A stretch of 64,000 nucleotides of DNA from Methylocystis sp. KS32 (GCA_002862095.1 PHSQ01000001.1:186001-250000); one strand, 5' to 3'; shown: positions 21,072 to 29,790, counted from the first letter of the stretch. Notes: generated by a model not told the origin, from the sequence alone. A program made the numbers and translations.

Positions 21072-21136
21072 CGCGGGGGTGTCGGCGTGACGAAGCTCGG
21101 GCTCCGCCCTCCCTTCGTCACGCCGACACCCCCGCG
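21072..21136. repeat. 24-bp perfect inverted repeat upstream of istA
   Basis: CGCGGGGGTGTCGGCGTGACGAAG (21072-21095) and its exact complement (21113-21136) form a very stable 24-bp stem with a 17-base loop. It lies between the istA start and the IS21 right end and may block read-through transcription or translation into istA. Confidence 0.9.
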
Positions 21137-21755
21137 ATTCTCATCCTGATTGACGCTGGACTCTCACCTTGTTTGTCGCGCGGCAGTTCGGCGATGTCGC
21201 GAAGGTCGCGGGTCAGGATCGAGGCGAGATAGGACCGCGCCCAGTCCTGCCGACGCCGTTCGCTGTCACGGCCAATGGCCTCGGGAAAACCGCCGCGCAG
21301 AACGGCATGGACCAATTCATCGCCGACGATGGTGTCTCTCTGGCTCTGCAACCGCCCCTCGAACAAGCGCTCCAGAAAGGTCGGCGCCCGGTTCTCGATT
21401 TCCGCCCGTGCCAACGGCAGCATTCGTATCGTTTCCATCCGTCCGGCGAGACTGTCGGCGACGCGCGGCAAGGTGAGCACATTGGCGGAGCCCGTGAGCA
21501 GGAAACGGCCCCGACGATAATCTTCATCAACTGTCTTCTTGATCGCCAGCAACAGATCGGGCGCGCGCTGGATCTCGTCGATAATCGCGCGATCAAGTCC
21601 TCGGATGAAGCCCGCAGGGTCAGATTACGCGGCCTCAAGTACGGTTTGGTCATCGAGTGTGCTGTAGGTCCGATCAGTGTCGCCCATCTTTCGCACCAGC
21701 ATCGTCTTGCCGACCCGGCGCGGCCCCACGATCAGGACGACCGGAGTGTCGCTAA

Positions 21756-22690
21756 GTGTCTGTCCGAGCAGAAGTTGAGTCGAATGAGTCTTTTATGATT
21801 CGATGTGGCGGCCTGATTCTCGAAGGGGTCGCCGATGTGGACGAACGAAAATCGCGCGCGCTACGACCGTAGCGGTCTGCGTTATCCCAGCGACGTCACG
21901 GACGCGGAGTGGGCATTGATCGCCCCCTTGATCCCGCCGGCAAAGCGCGGCGGCGGCAAGCGCAGGGTGGACATGCGGCAGGTCGTGAACGGACTCATGT
22001 ATGTTCTCTCGACGGGCTGTCAGTGGCGCGCGATCCCGAAGGATTTGCCGCCCAAGAGCACAGTTTACGGCTATTTCGACCTTTGGACCTATGACGGCAC
22101 GCTCGATCGTCTCCACCACGCGCTTTACGTGAAGTGTCGCGAGGCCGCCGGGCGTGACGCCAGCCCGACCGCCGCCGTCATCGACAGCCAGAGCGTGAAA
22201 GCGGCGGAAAAAGGGGGCGCTGCATTGATCCGCACGGCTATGATGCGGGCAAGAAGATCAACGGCAAGAAGCGGCATATTCTCGTCGACACGATAGGCCT
22301 GCTGCTTCATGCGATCGTTCATCCGGCCGACATTCAGGATCGAGACGGCGGCGTTCTTGTTCTGCGCACAATGTTTGGGAGATTTCCGTTTCTGCAAAAG
22401 CTGTTCGCCGATGGCGGATATCAGGGACCAATCTTTTGCGAGGCGCAGAAGAAAGCTTTGCCAAGCCTCGTGACGGAAATCGTCAAGCGTTCTGACACAG
22501 CGAAAGGCTTCGAGGTCTTGCCAAGGCGGTGGGTCGTCGAACGAACTTTTTCCTGGCTCGGTCGGTGTCGAAGATTGGCTAAGGATTGGGAATGCCTCAA
22601 CCGAAAGGCGCTCGCATTTCTGCGCATCGCCTCAATCCGCCTCATGCTCAGAAAGCTATGCAATCCAACATGATGTTCGCGGACAGACTC
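21756..22690 (+). mobile_element. IS5-family insertion sequence, copy B (935 bp)
   Basis: Same element as copy A in the opposite orientation, with the same terminal repeats. TAA direct repeats flank it (21753-21755 and 22691-22693), again a TNA target. Confidence 0.92.
21835..22673 (+). CDS. IS5-family transposase, two frames (copy B)
   Basis: orfA (21835-22296) and the second frame (ending 22673) translate identically to copy A. The slippery AAAAAGGGGG run is at 22208-22217. Conservation of the run and frame arrangement in both copies argues for programmed -1 frameshifting rather than a random mutation. Confidence 0.85.
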
Positions 22691-22733
22691 TAAGGGCCTC
22701 CTCCGCCCGCCTTTCAACGAATCGCTCGTACAT

Positions 22734-23147
22734 GCCATCTCCGGTTCCCGGCAGATTTGCACTATCTTTCTCGGCGGATTTGCAGTCAATGGTTCGCTGA
22801 TTTGCTAAGTCCAACAGGCTGCTAGTTCTATTGCGTCATGAACGAATTTATCGGCGGTTTCGTCATTGCGAGCCGAAGGCGTGGCAATCCAGGGGGGGCT
22901 CGCGCGGCTTAAGGATTGCTTCGGCTCGCGCTCGCAATGACGGGTGCTGGCCCAGCCCCAGGCCGCTTCGTGACGCAGTAGAACTAGGGTCGTTCTCGGT
23001 CATCGGCAAAGCTCGCAAGAATCAGATCGGCTCCGATTCTAATCCGCAAAAGCCTCCCATGCCCCCTCCGATTCGATGGAAGTCGAAAGATTTTCAGCCT
23101 CTGAGGGCAGCCAGGTTTCTCAACTACCCCCTTTTTCTCTCCAACCC
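22734..23147. other. no gene; contains an extragenic palindrome
   Basis: No supported coding region. A long imperfect palindrome from 22861 to 22942 (annotated separately) is the only clear structure. Confidence 0.6.
22861..22942. repeat. extragenic palindromic repeat (CATTGCGAG type), copy 1
   Basis: CGTCATTGCGAG...GGCAATCC pairs with GGATTGCTTCGGCTCGCGCTCGCAATGACG. A related sequence lies at 51749. Palindromes with these CATTGCGAG/CTCGCAATG ends are common between genes in Rhizobiales genomes. Confidence 0.75.
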
Positions 23148-23417
23148 TCAAGCGGCCTTTGCGCGCTCCGCATCAGGCGTCTCCATTGCTCTGAGGTAGA
23201 GGTCGAGCAGGGACTCATGCTCGTCGCGCTCATCCTTATCCTGTTTGCGCAGACGGATGATCTCCTTCAGCACCTTCACATCGAAGCCATCGCCTTTCGC
23301 TTCGGCGAAGATTTCCTTCTTCCCTTCGTTGAGCGCCTTAATCTCTTCCTCGATATGCTCAATTCGCTCAACGAATGAGCGGATGCGATCGCCCGCGATT
23401 CCCACAGCATCGGTCAT
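23148..23417 (-). CDS. GapR-like DUF2312 DNA-binding protein
   Basis: The 89-residue protein has the DUF2312/GapR signature: a coiled-coil start (RIRSFVERIEHIEEEIKALNEGKKEIFAEAKGDGFDVKVLKEIIRLRKQDKDERDEHESLLDLYLRAM). In Caulobacter, GapR binds overtwisted AT-rich DNA and stimulates topoisomerases. AGGGAG lies about six bases before the ATG. This looks intact and is one of the few working genes in the IS-rich block. It may be a second, mobile-element-associated paralogue. Confidence 0.85.
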   Translation of the reverse strand: MTDAVGIAGDRIRSFVERIEHIEEEIKALNEGKKEIFAEAKGDGFDVKVLKEIIRLRKQDKDERDEHESLLDLYLRAMETPDAERAKAA

Positions 23418-23564
23418 GCGTGACTCCCTGATTGGTGCAGGAGGACGCTATGGCTCTCGGGGTAAGGAATTGGTTAACTCGCTTATGGTCGTCTTCTTGG
23501 GGTAGGGTCGGGATACGCGCAAAAAGTAGTCACAATGATAGAACTATTTTAACAACAACGTCTT

Positions 23565-23989
23565 ATGCAAACGCTAGATGGCGTCCTAGCGACCGCTGAG
23601 GCGGGTCTGACTGGGGCCATCGTCCAAATGTCCAGAAAAGGGCTCGCCAAAACTCACAGGGAAAATCCATCTTTTCAATGGCTTGGAGAAGGCACATTCT
23701 GCGTCCGCAAAGGCGAGCCTTTATGGACGGACTTCGAAGCCGCTTATGACCGAAAATTATACGTATCCCGACCCTACCTCGACTATAGCGACCTGCCATC
23801 CGCAGAATTTCACGAGGATCGCGCCATGCCTGGGCGCTTCTACAAGCCCATCAAGCAACAAATCACGACGCGCGTGGATGCCGATGTTCTCGATTGGCTC
23901 AAGTCGCAAGGGGAGGGCTATCAAGCGCGCATGAACGCAATTCTTCGGCGAGAATGCTGGCCGCGCTTAAGGCCAAGAGCCGAGCATGA
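23565..23989 (+). pseudogene. BrnA-like antitoxin gene with a late frameshift
   Basis: The segment SDLPSAEFHEDRAMPGRFYKPIKQQITTRVDADVLDWLKSQGEGYQARMNAILRRE matches the ribbon-helix-helix C terminus of BrnA/COG3514 antitoxins. The frame then reads CWPRLRP. Adding one A at about 23952 gives REMLAALKAKSRA and a stop at 23987-23989. The true start is unclear (23565 or a later codon), and residues before DYSDL are not recognised. No BrnT toxin gene lies next to it. The broken frame runs on into the IS1182 left end. Confidence 0.55.
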
Positions 23990-24038
23990 TGAGGCTTTCA
24001 AAGGCCCATTTGCAAGAGGCGCGAATTGCGAATTTCAC

Positions 24039-25710
24039 GCAGACCGTGTGAAAACCCGCGTTGAAATTTTCGCGCCTGGATTCCGCTGGCGGCGACGACC
24101 TGGTAGAATCGCGTCATGGCGCACATATCCGGAATCGACCGTTCGCAAACCCTTTTGTTTCCCGAGGCGATCGACGATTACGTCGGCCCCGACAATCCCG
24201 TCCGCTTCATCGACGCCTTCGTGGACGGGCTCGATCTCGCGGCGGCCGGGTTCGCGCGTGTCGCGCCGGAGAAGACGGGACGGCCCGGCTACGCGCCCGG
24301 CGATCTGCTGAAGCTCTACATCTACGGCTATCTCAACCGCGTTCGTTCGAGCCGACGGCTGGAAGCCGAATGCCATCGCAACGTCGAAGTCATATGGCTG
24401 CTGCGTACCTTGAAGCCCGACTTCAAAACCATCGCCGACTTTCGCGCCGACAATCGCAAGGCCTTTCGCGCGGTGTTCCGCCAGTTCGTGGTTCTCTGCC
24501 GTAAGCTCGATCTGTTCGGGCGCGAGTTGCTTGGCGTCGATGGCACGCGGATCAAGGCGGTCAACAACAAGGACCGCAACTACACGAAAAACTCGCTGGA
24601 GAAGTTCATCAAGAACGTGGACGAGCGTCTCGACGAATATCTGAAACGCCTCGACGAAGGCGACGTGACGGAATCCGGAACCGGCGGCTCGCGCACGAAG
24701 AACCTCGCCGAAAAGATCGAGGCGCTGCGCGCGAAACGCGAACGCTACAAGGATTTGCTGGCGGGTCTGGAAGCCAGCGGCGAGGACCAGATATCGCTGA
24801 CCGATCCCGACAGCCGCGCCATGGCGAAGCACACGAAGGTCGCCGTCGGCTACAACGTCCAGATCGCGGTGGACGCGAAGAACAAGCTGATCGTCGAACA
24901 GGAAGTGACGAACCAGGTCCTCGACATGGGCCTTTTGACACAAACAGCCGGGGCCGCGCGCGAGACGCTCGAAGTCGAGAAGATCGATGTCGTCGCCGAC
25001 AGGGGCTATTTCAAGATCGAGGACATCGAGGCCTGCGAGAAGGCGGGAATGACGCCGCACGTGCCGAAGCCACAACGCGGATATGCCGCTCGCAATGGCC
25101 TCTTTCGCAAGGACGAGTTCCGGTACGACGCGGAAAAGGATGCCTACATATGTCCGGCGGGACAGGTTCTTGCGACGCGTTATGAAAGCCGGCAGCGGGA
25201 CCTGAAGAGGTTCAACTATTGCAACCGCGCGGCGTGCCTTGCCTGCCCGCTCAAATCGCGCTGCACGACCGACTGGCGCAAGGTCTCCCGTCTGGAAAAC
25301 GAGGCGGTTCTGGACCGCGTGGCGGAGCGATTGAAGGCGCGGCCGGAGATTTTGAACACGCGCCGCGAGATCGTCGAACATCCCTTCGGCACGATCAAGC
25401 AATGGATGAACCAGGGCGCATTCCTGATGAAAGGCCTCGAAAAGGTCCGCGCCGAGTTCAGCCTGACGGCGCTCGTCTACAATTTGCGAAGGGCGCTGAA
25501 CATCCTCGGGATAGAGGTGCTGATGAAGGCCGTGCGGGCCTGAGGGAGGGCTATTTCCGACCTATGGCGGCCGAAGGGCCCGCCCGGACGCCACAGGACC
25601 CCCTCGGCGAGCGTCGGGAGCGGAATTTTCGGCGCTATGGCGAAAACCCGCCATAGCTCGACGCCGGACGCTCGGTCACGCTGGCGGCGAGGTCTTTTCA
25701 CACGGTCTGC
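24039..25710 (+). mobile_element. IS1182-family insertion sequence
   Basis: A perfect 16-bp inverted repeat, GCAGACCGTGTGAAAA (24039-24054) and TTTTCACACGGTCTGC (25695-25710), brackets the transposase gene. A target duplication is not obvious at these ends, so the tips may be a few bases off. Confidence 0.85.
24116..25543 (+). CDS. IS1182-family transposase
   Basis: An intact 475-residue DDE transposase. It has the N-terminal DUF772 region (DLLKLYIYGYLNRVRSSRRLEAECHRN), the first catalytic Asp in LLGVDGTRIKAVNNKDRNYT, the second in VVADRGYF, a cysteine cluster (CNRAACLACPLKSRC) and the C-terminal EHPFGTIKQWMN region. This layout defines IS1182. Confidence 0.93.
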   Translation: MAHISGIDRSQTLLFPEAIDDYVGPDNPVRFIDAFVDGLDLAAAGFARVAPEKTGRPGYAPGDLLKLYIYGYLNRVRSSRRLEAECHRNVEVIWLLRTLKPDFKTIADFRADNRKAFRAVFRQFVVLCRKLDLFGRELLGVDGTRIKAVNNKDRNYTKNSLEKFIKNVDERLDEYLKRLDEGDVTESGTGGSRTKNLAEKIEALRAKRERYKDLLAGLEASGEDQISLTDPDSRAMAKHTKVAVGYNVQIAVDAKNKLIVEQEVTNQVLDMGLLTQTAGAARETLEVEKIDVVADRGYFKIEDIEACEKAGMTPHVPKPQRGYAARNGLFRKDEFRYDAEKDAYICPAGQVLATRYESRQRDLKRFNYCNRAACLACPLKSRCTTDWRKVSRLENEAVLDRVAERLKARPEILNTRREIVEHPFGTIKQWMNQGAFLMKGLEKVRAEFSLTALVYNLRRALNILGIEVLMKAVRA

Positions 25711-25738
25711 ACGAGTTTTGACGACGGAGCGGGCGGAA

Positions 25739-26098
25739 ATGAAACAACCGAGTCCAAGCGGAAGTCGGGAAACCAACAACAAGACAGGCCGCTCATTTTT
25801 CTGGTGGGAGGGTGACACGCTGGTGGTCAACATACTGGGCAAACCCAGCGCCAGCTGCGACGCCATCGGCAAAGCCAAGGGCACACAACTAAAAGTCAGC
25901 GTGACCGCCGCTCCCCGCGCAGGCCGAGCCACCGATCACATGGTGCGCTTTCTGGCCAGCGAATTTGGCGTCCCATCTTCCGCCATTGAGGTGGTGTTCG
26001 GACGCATGAACATCAACAAACAGTTGCGGATCAAGGCGCCACAGAAACTCCCTGTCATGTTTCAACCGTCCTCGCTGTCGACCGATGTTGAACGATAA
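25739..26098 (+). CDS. DUF167/YggU family protein
   Basis: About 119 residues with the YggU core: FFWWEGDTLVVNILGKPSASCDAIGKAKGTQLKVSVTAAPRAGRATDHMVRFLASEFGVPSSAIEVVFGRMNINKQLRIKAPQKLP. The family is small, conserved and of uncertain function. The ATG at 25739 follows GGCGGAA; upstream codons in the ORF track lie in the IS1182 end. It appears intact and may be a second copy of a core gene carried on the accessory block. Confidence 0.75.
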   Translation: MKQPSPSGSRETNNKTGRSFFWWEGDTLVVNILGKPSASCDAIGKAKGTQLKVSVTAAPRAGRATDHMVRFLASEFGVPSSAIEVVFGRMNINKQLRIKAPQKLPVMFQPSSLSTDVER

Positions 26099-26199
26099 GC
26101 AAGGGAGATGTCGTTACGTAAATCAAGACTTTTGGAATTTTTTTAGCCCGTTGATCCGATTGCGCTTTTCTTTTCCATAAGTCACCGCCATAATTCGGC

Positions 26200-26747
26200 A
26201 TGATTTACGGCTACGCCAAAGTTTCAATGGACGGCCAGAGCGTCGCGGCGCAAGTGGCGCAATTGACCGACGCCGGAGCCGTGAAGGTTTTTCAGGAAAC
26301 AGCCAGCGGAGCCACGACGGATCATCGCGAATTGGCGCGGGCGATCAAAGCCCTTGAAGCTGGCGACACCTTGCTTGTCACGCGGCTGGACAGGCTGGCG
26401 CGATCCACCCGCGACCTGTGAACACGCTGGCGCAGATCACCGAGCGCGAGGCCGGTTTCAAATCCTTTGCCGACGCATGGGCGGACACAACGACGGCGCT
26501 CGGGCGTTTGATGTTGACGGTTCTTGGCGGGCTTGCCGAGTTCGAACGCGAATTGATCCGCGCCCGCACGGGTGAAGGCAGGGAACGCGCAAAAGCCCTT
26601 GGACAGCATATGGGGCTACCGGCGAAGCTCACGACGCACCAGAGGGCGGAGTCCGTCAGGCGACGCGACAAGGCTGAGGAAACGCTTGCCGAGATTGGCC
26701 GAACCTACAATGTCAGTCCGCAGACGATTGGGAGGCTGTCGCCATGA
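26200..26747 (+). pseudogene. serine resolvase/invertase, frameshifted
   Basis: The first frame reads MIYGYAKVSMDGQSVAAQVAQL...TLLVTRLDRLARSTRDL with the catalytic serine in AKVS. It stops at 26421, and the protein continues in another frame as NTLAQITEREAGFKSFADAWADTTTALGRLMLTVLGGLAEFERELIRARTGEGRERAKALGQHMG and a C-terminal helix-turn-helix. Loss of one or two bases at about 26418 explains the split. Such resolvases are usually carried by transposons or plasmids. Confidence 0.85.
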
Positions 26748-27034
26748 CCGTTAAAGCCGCTCGTCGGGGTCATGAGAGAATCCGTTCCAAATCGTAATCT
26801 AAGCCGGAAAAGTCATCAAATCAGTGTGTTGCAGAATCGTCCAAAAATGGCTCGTTTTATGGACAGGCGGCTTCCGGCGGCAAAATTGCTCGAAAGTCCG
26901 TCTATAAACCAGTCCACAAATCGGGAGCCGTCCCAAAATTCGGTAGTGTCTCAGTTTGAAAATGGGTGCACTTGACGCGCGCTCGCGTCCGCCCATTTTC
27001 CCGTGGTATGCTAAGGGCAAAGCAGGAGATTGCA

Positions 27035-27196
27035 GTGGACTTCTCTTCCTTCTCTGACGACGCCTTGCGCGAAGAGCTTGAGGCTATGCGCGTCGCTTTG
27101 CTTGCCTCTCAAACAAGCGACGCCGAAGCGAGGCTGCGCCAAAAGATCGATACGGCCGAAAGAGAATTGGACAAGCGGAATGCCTACCGGCCCTAA
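27035..27196 (+). CDS. small hypothetical protein, upstream partner
   Basis: A 53-residue frame beginning at GTG (VDFSSFSDDALREELEAMRVALLASQTSDAEARLRQKIDTAERELDKRNAYRP) with CAGGAG six bases upstream. It is predicted to be mostly helical and charged. Its end overlaps the next gene by 17 bases, suggesting coupled translation. Not recognised. Confidence 0.55.
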   Translation: MDFSSFSDDALREELEAMRVALLASQTSDAEARLRQKIDTAERELDKRNAYRP

Positions 27197-27413
27197 AGGC
27201 GAGAAGCGCCCCGCCGACGCCATCGCGCGCGCCGTCAAAGTCATGCGCATCCTCACGGGTGAAGAGCCGGAGGATTATGGCGACGCTCCCGCGAAGAATC
27301 AGGCCGCAGCCGAGCTAGGCCGCAAGGGTGGGAAGAAGCGCGCCGAAAGCATGACGGCGGAACGGCGCGCGGAGATCGCGAAGAAGGCATCGGCGAAGCG
27401 TTGGGGACGTTAA
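27180..27413 (+). CDS. small basic protein with an AAELGRKGGKKRAESMT motif
   Basis: A 77-residue basic protein starting MPTGPKGEKRPADAIARAVKVMRILTGEEPEDY and ending in QAAAELGRKGGKKRAESMTAERRAEIAKKASAKRWGR. The Gly-Arg-Lys-Gly-Gly tail motif is common in short proteins of Rhizobiales accessory DNA and suggests nucleic-acid binding, but the function is not known to me. It follows the preceding small gene with a 17-base overlap. Confidence 0.6.
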   Translation: MPTGPKGEKRPADAIARAVKVMRILTGEEPEDYGDAPAKNQAAAELGRKGGKKRAESMTAERRAEIAKKASAKRWGR

Positions 27414-27681
27414 GCTAAGGCGTCGGCTATCCCCTGTAATAGGTAATCGATTTCGCGTCGCGGTGTTAGTTCGGCCCATTCTGCGCACATGGCGCTCCAA
27501 AGAGCATCGCCCCCGCACATTAGTTGATTGGCGGCGACACGCACCCAGTCATGGTGGTCGTTTAAAGTCATCGCTGAAGCGCAAGCATCCGATACTGCCG
27601 ATATATCGCGACCAATACGCGTCCAGAGATTTCGATAGTTTTCTCGCTGCAGGCGTCCAAATACGACGCGCTCCGGCGCAT

Positions 27682-27905
27682 CGCATTACGGTGACACGCC
27701 CGCATTACGGTGACACGCCCGTATTTACCTTATATCTGTTCGATGCTACCGAGAGCATATGACCCGCATCGCCCGTATCGCTGTTCCCGGCCTTCCGCAT
27801 CATGTCACCCGGCGTGGCAATCGTCGCGCAACCGTGTTTTCCGAGGCGGGCGATTATGAGTTGTATCGGCTATTTAAAGGAGAAAGACGCTCGTGTCACC
27901 GTAAA
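27682..27905 (+). mobile_element. REP-flanked RAYT-derived miniature element, copy i
   Basis: It starts with a tandem 19-bp duplication CGCATTACGGTGACACGCC (27682-27719) and ends with the inverted match GCTCGTGTCACCGTAA. Inside, the frame MTRIARIAVPGLPHHVTRRGNRRATVFSEAGDYELYRLFK is the N terminus of a Y1/RAYT transposase that is then cut off. Its right end abuts the ISNCY fragment. Copies ii and iii are at 29935 and 32547. Confidence 0.8.
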
Positions 27906-28110
27906 TCTGCGACCGATAGGCGCGCACCAGACGCTTCACCTGCCGCACGCAGATATCCAGCTGTTACGCGGCTTTGCGCTGGGTGAGCTTCTTCGCGTTC
28001 ACCAGCCGAACCAAATGCGAGCGCTCCCGCTCGCGCCGGCTCATCCCCAAAATCTCGTCCCCCAAACCAAGCCCCCATCGCGCCATTCCGGAAGGGAAAA
28101 TTTTCATGTT
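27906..28110 (-). pseudogene. ISNCY-type transposase, N-terminal remnant
   Basis: On the minus strand, DEILGMSRRERERSHLVRLVNAKKLTQRKAA-stop-QLDICVRQVKRLVRAYRSQ matches the N-terminal helix-turn-helix region of ISNCY transposases. An in-frame TAA and the REP element at 27905 interrupt it. The remaining stretch to 28338 holds no supported gene. Confidence 0.6.
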
Positions 28111-28338
28111 GCACGAAAGGGGGACATTTCCACGTTGCGGTAACACCTTCGAACGAGCCTCTTGCTCCAACCGCGAAGGCCGCGTAGCATTCATGCCAGC
28201 GACGCCGATTTCCGCTTTTCAACATCAAGCGGGACATCCCCAGTGGAATCTCGGTTGAGATGGATCAAGGTCCAACACGGCCACGCAACGCAAACATCGA
28301 ACTCATTGACGCCCAATTGGATAGGAGGGGAGATCGCA

Positions 28339-28740
28339 ATGTTGACTTGGCCTATTATCCGAGTGGTCCTTGCTTGCGGAACGATATTGATGTCGGTTAT
28401 CGCGGCGCCAAGCGCCCGTGCTGGAGACGCCCCGCCGCCAAGCGCGCGCTCCCGCGTTTCCTTCGACTTGGCGACTTATCGCGAGATGAAGAAGTCCGAC
28501 AAAGGCACTCTTGGGCTCATTCTTACCGCGATGCGCGAGACTGTTTTCTATGCGCAGAAATCGATGGGCACATCGGTCATATGCGCGTCTCCCAGGCCGA
28601 TCCCAGTGACCGAGCTAATTGAGCGTGTCGACAAAGAAATTACTGCGCCAACGAACCCGTTACGCCACAAATACGAAGACAACGACGAAATGGCTTTTAT
28701 CTTCGTCGGCGCAATGAAGAACGCCGCCTACTGCGATTGA
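28339..28740 (+). CDS. small secreted protein of unknown function
   Basis: The 133-residue protein starts at ATG 28339 behind GGAGGGGAG. The signal peptide MLTWPIIRVVLACGTILMSVIAAPSARAG is cleaved near residue 29. The mature part has two cysteines (VICASP and AAYCD) that could form a disulfide, and a central region DLATYREMKKSDKGTLGLILTAMRETVFYAQK. Size and cysteines recall Rap1a/Tai-like periplasmic immunity proteins, but the match is too weak to call. No neighbour explains it. Confidence 0.65.
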   Translation: MLTWPIIRVVLACGTILMSVIAAPSARAGDAPPPSARSRVSFDLATYREMKKSDKGTLGLILTAMRETVFYAQKSMGTSVICASPRPIPVTELIERVDKEITAPTNPLRHKYEDNDEMAFIFVGAMKNAAYCD

Positions 28741-28841
28741 GGCGTCTCCGACAGTCTTTGCGGCGAATTCCGCCTGCGCACTCATGACGAGAGTGTTAGC
28801 CGTTTAGCCCACATCGTAGCAGCCATTGGGAGGGTCTTTAG

Positions 28842-29396
28842 ATGCTATCCAAGCAAAGCGACGCCGTCCGAGAAGCAATTGGAGTTTTTCAGACGGCAGA
28901 TACGCTTCAGGAGGCGATCGACGAGTTGTTGGAATCTGGGTTCGACCGTGCGCAGTTAAGTCTCATGGCAAGTGAGCCGGCGGTTGAGGCGAAGCTTGGT
29001 CATAAATACCAGAAGGTCGGGGAACTCGAAGACAACGACTCAGTTCCCCGCGTTGCCTATGTATCGTCTGAGTCCATAGGCGACGCGGAGGGAGCATTGA
29101 TCGGCGGCTTGCTTTATATCGGCGTCGGTGTCGGTGCAGTTCTAGCTTCCGCTGGCGCACTGGCGACAGCGATCACTGGCGGCGTCTTGGGCGGTAGCGC
29201 AGGCGCAGTGATAGGCTCGGTTCTAGCCAAGCTGGTTGGCGATCATCACGCACGTTATCTGCAAGAACAACTCGATCATGGTGGATTATTGCTCTGGGTG
29301 CGAACTTGGGACGAGGAAGACGAAAAACGAGCCGTCAGCATTCTCAAGACGCATTCGGGGCGTGACGTTCATGTGCACTCGGTCGCCACGAGCTGA
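28842..29396 (+). CDS. stress-protein-like membrane-associated protein with a glycine zipper
   Basis: The 184-residue protein begins with a YflT/general-stress-17M-like segment (REAIGVFQTADTLQEAIDELLESGFDRAQLSLMAS). It then has a glycine- and alanine-rich hydrophobic hairpin (GALIGGLLYIGVGVGAVLASAGALATAITGGVLGGSAGAVIGSVLA), and ends with a ferredoxin-like tail (LLLWVRTWDEEDEKRAVSILKTHSGRDVHVH). GGGAGG precedes the ATG. Such proteins are often near stress or ferritin-like genes, which fits the broken gene just downstream. Function is not established. Confidence 0.7.
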   Translation: MLSKQSDAVREAIGVFQTADTLQEAIDELLESGFDRAQLSLMASEPAVEAKLGHKYQKVGELEDNDSVPRVAYVSSESIGDAEGALIGGLLYIGVGVGAVLASAGALATAITGGVLGGSAGAVIGSVLAKLVGDHHARYLQEQLDHGGLLLWVRTWDEEDEKRAVSILKTHSGRDVHVHSVATS

Positions 29397-29434
29397 TAGC
29401 TGAAAGAACGCCATGCCAATTCACGGAGCGGCAT

Positions 29435-29790
29435 ATGACTGATCGGCGGACGATTGAAGCCCTTTCGGAGGCTTTAGACGACGAATACAAAGCGCGGGCT
29501 ACCTACCCGTAAGGTAATCGAGTGCTTCGGGCCTGTGCGCCCGTTTGTAAATATCGTCGAAGCTGAAGGCCGACATGTCGCTGCACTCTTGGCTCAGTTC
29601 CGCCGTTTGGGCGCAGCCCCGCCAGGAGGATACCTGGGCCACGCGCGTCAAGGCGCCGGACTCCGTGGAACAGGCTTGCGCCGAGGCGGTGCAGGCCGAG
29701 ATTGAAAACGACGCGATATACTCTCGCCTACTTGAGCAAGTAACCGAGGCCCAAGTGCGTTTGGTCATGCTCCGCCTGCAGGACGCCTGA
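29435..29790 (+). pseudogene. ferritin-like (DUF2202-like) protein with two frameshifts
   Basis: Three frames in a row recreate one protein. MTDRRTIEALSEALDDEYKARATY is followed after an extra C (about 29507) by RKVIECFGPVRPFVNIVEAEGRHVAALLAQFRRLGA. After a second shift near 29620-29630 comes EDTWATRVKAPDSVEQACAEAVQAEIENDAIYSRLLEQVTEAQVRLVMLRLQDA. The carboxylate/His pattern (E..Y, EAEGRH) matches the diiron helices of ferritin-like DUF2202 proteins. Decayed in place. Confidence 0.75.

Larger units (their letters stand above)
21160..22733 (-). pseudogene. AAA+ ATPase with DUF4143, broken by IS copy B, a stop codon and IS21
   Basis: The start lies right of IS copy B: MYERFVERRAEEAL from ATG 22733. 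Removing the IS and one TAA joins it to SDTPVVLIVGPRRVGKTMLVRKMGD with its P-loop. The frame meets TAA at 21625-21627 (LEAA-stop-SDPAGFIRGLDRAIIDEIQ). It then continues LLLAIKKTVDEDYRRGRFLLTGSANVLTLPRVADSLAGRMETIRMLPL into the DUF4143 part, which ends at the IS21 boundary after ELPRDKQ. Intact relatives are about 400 residues and often occur in accessory DNA; their role is poorly known. Three separate lesions make this a dead gene. Confidence 0.85.

Noticed and set aside
24035-25402. 455-residue minus-strand ORF over the IS1182 transposase
   Set aside because: Antisense shadow of an intact DDE transposase.
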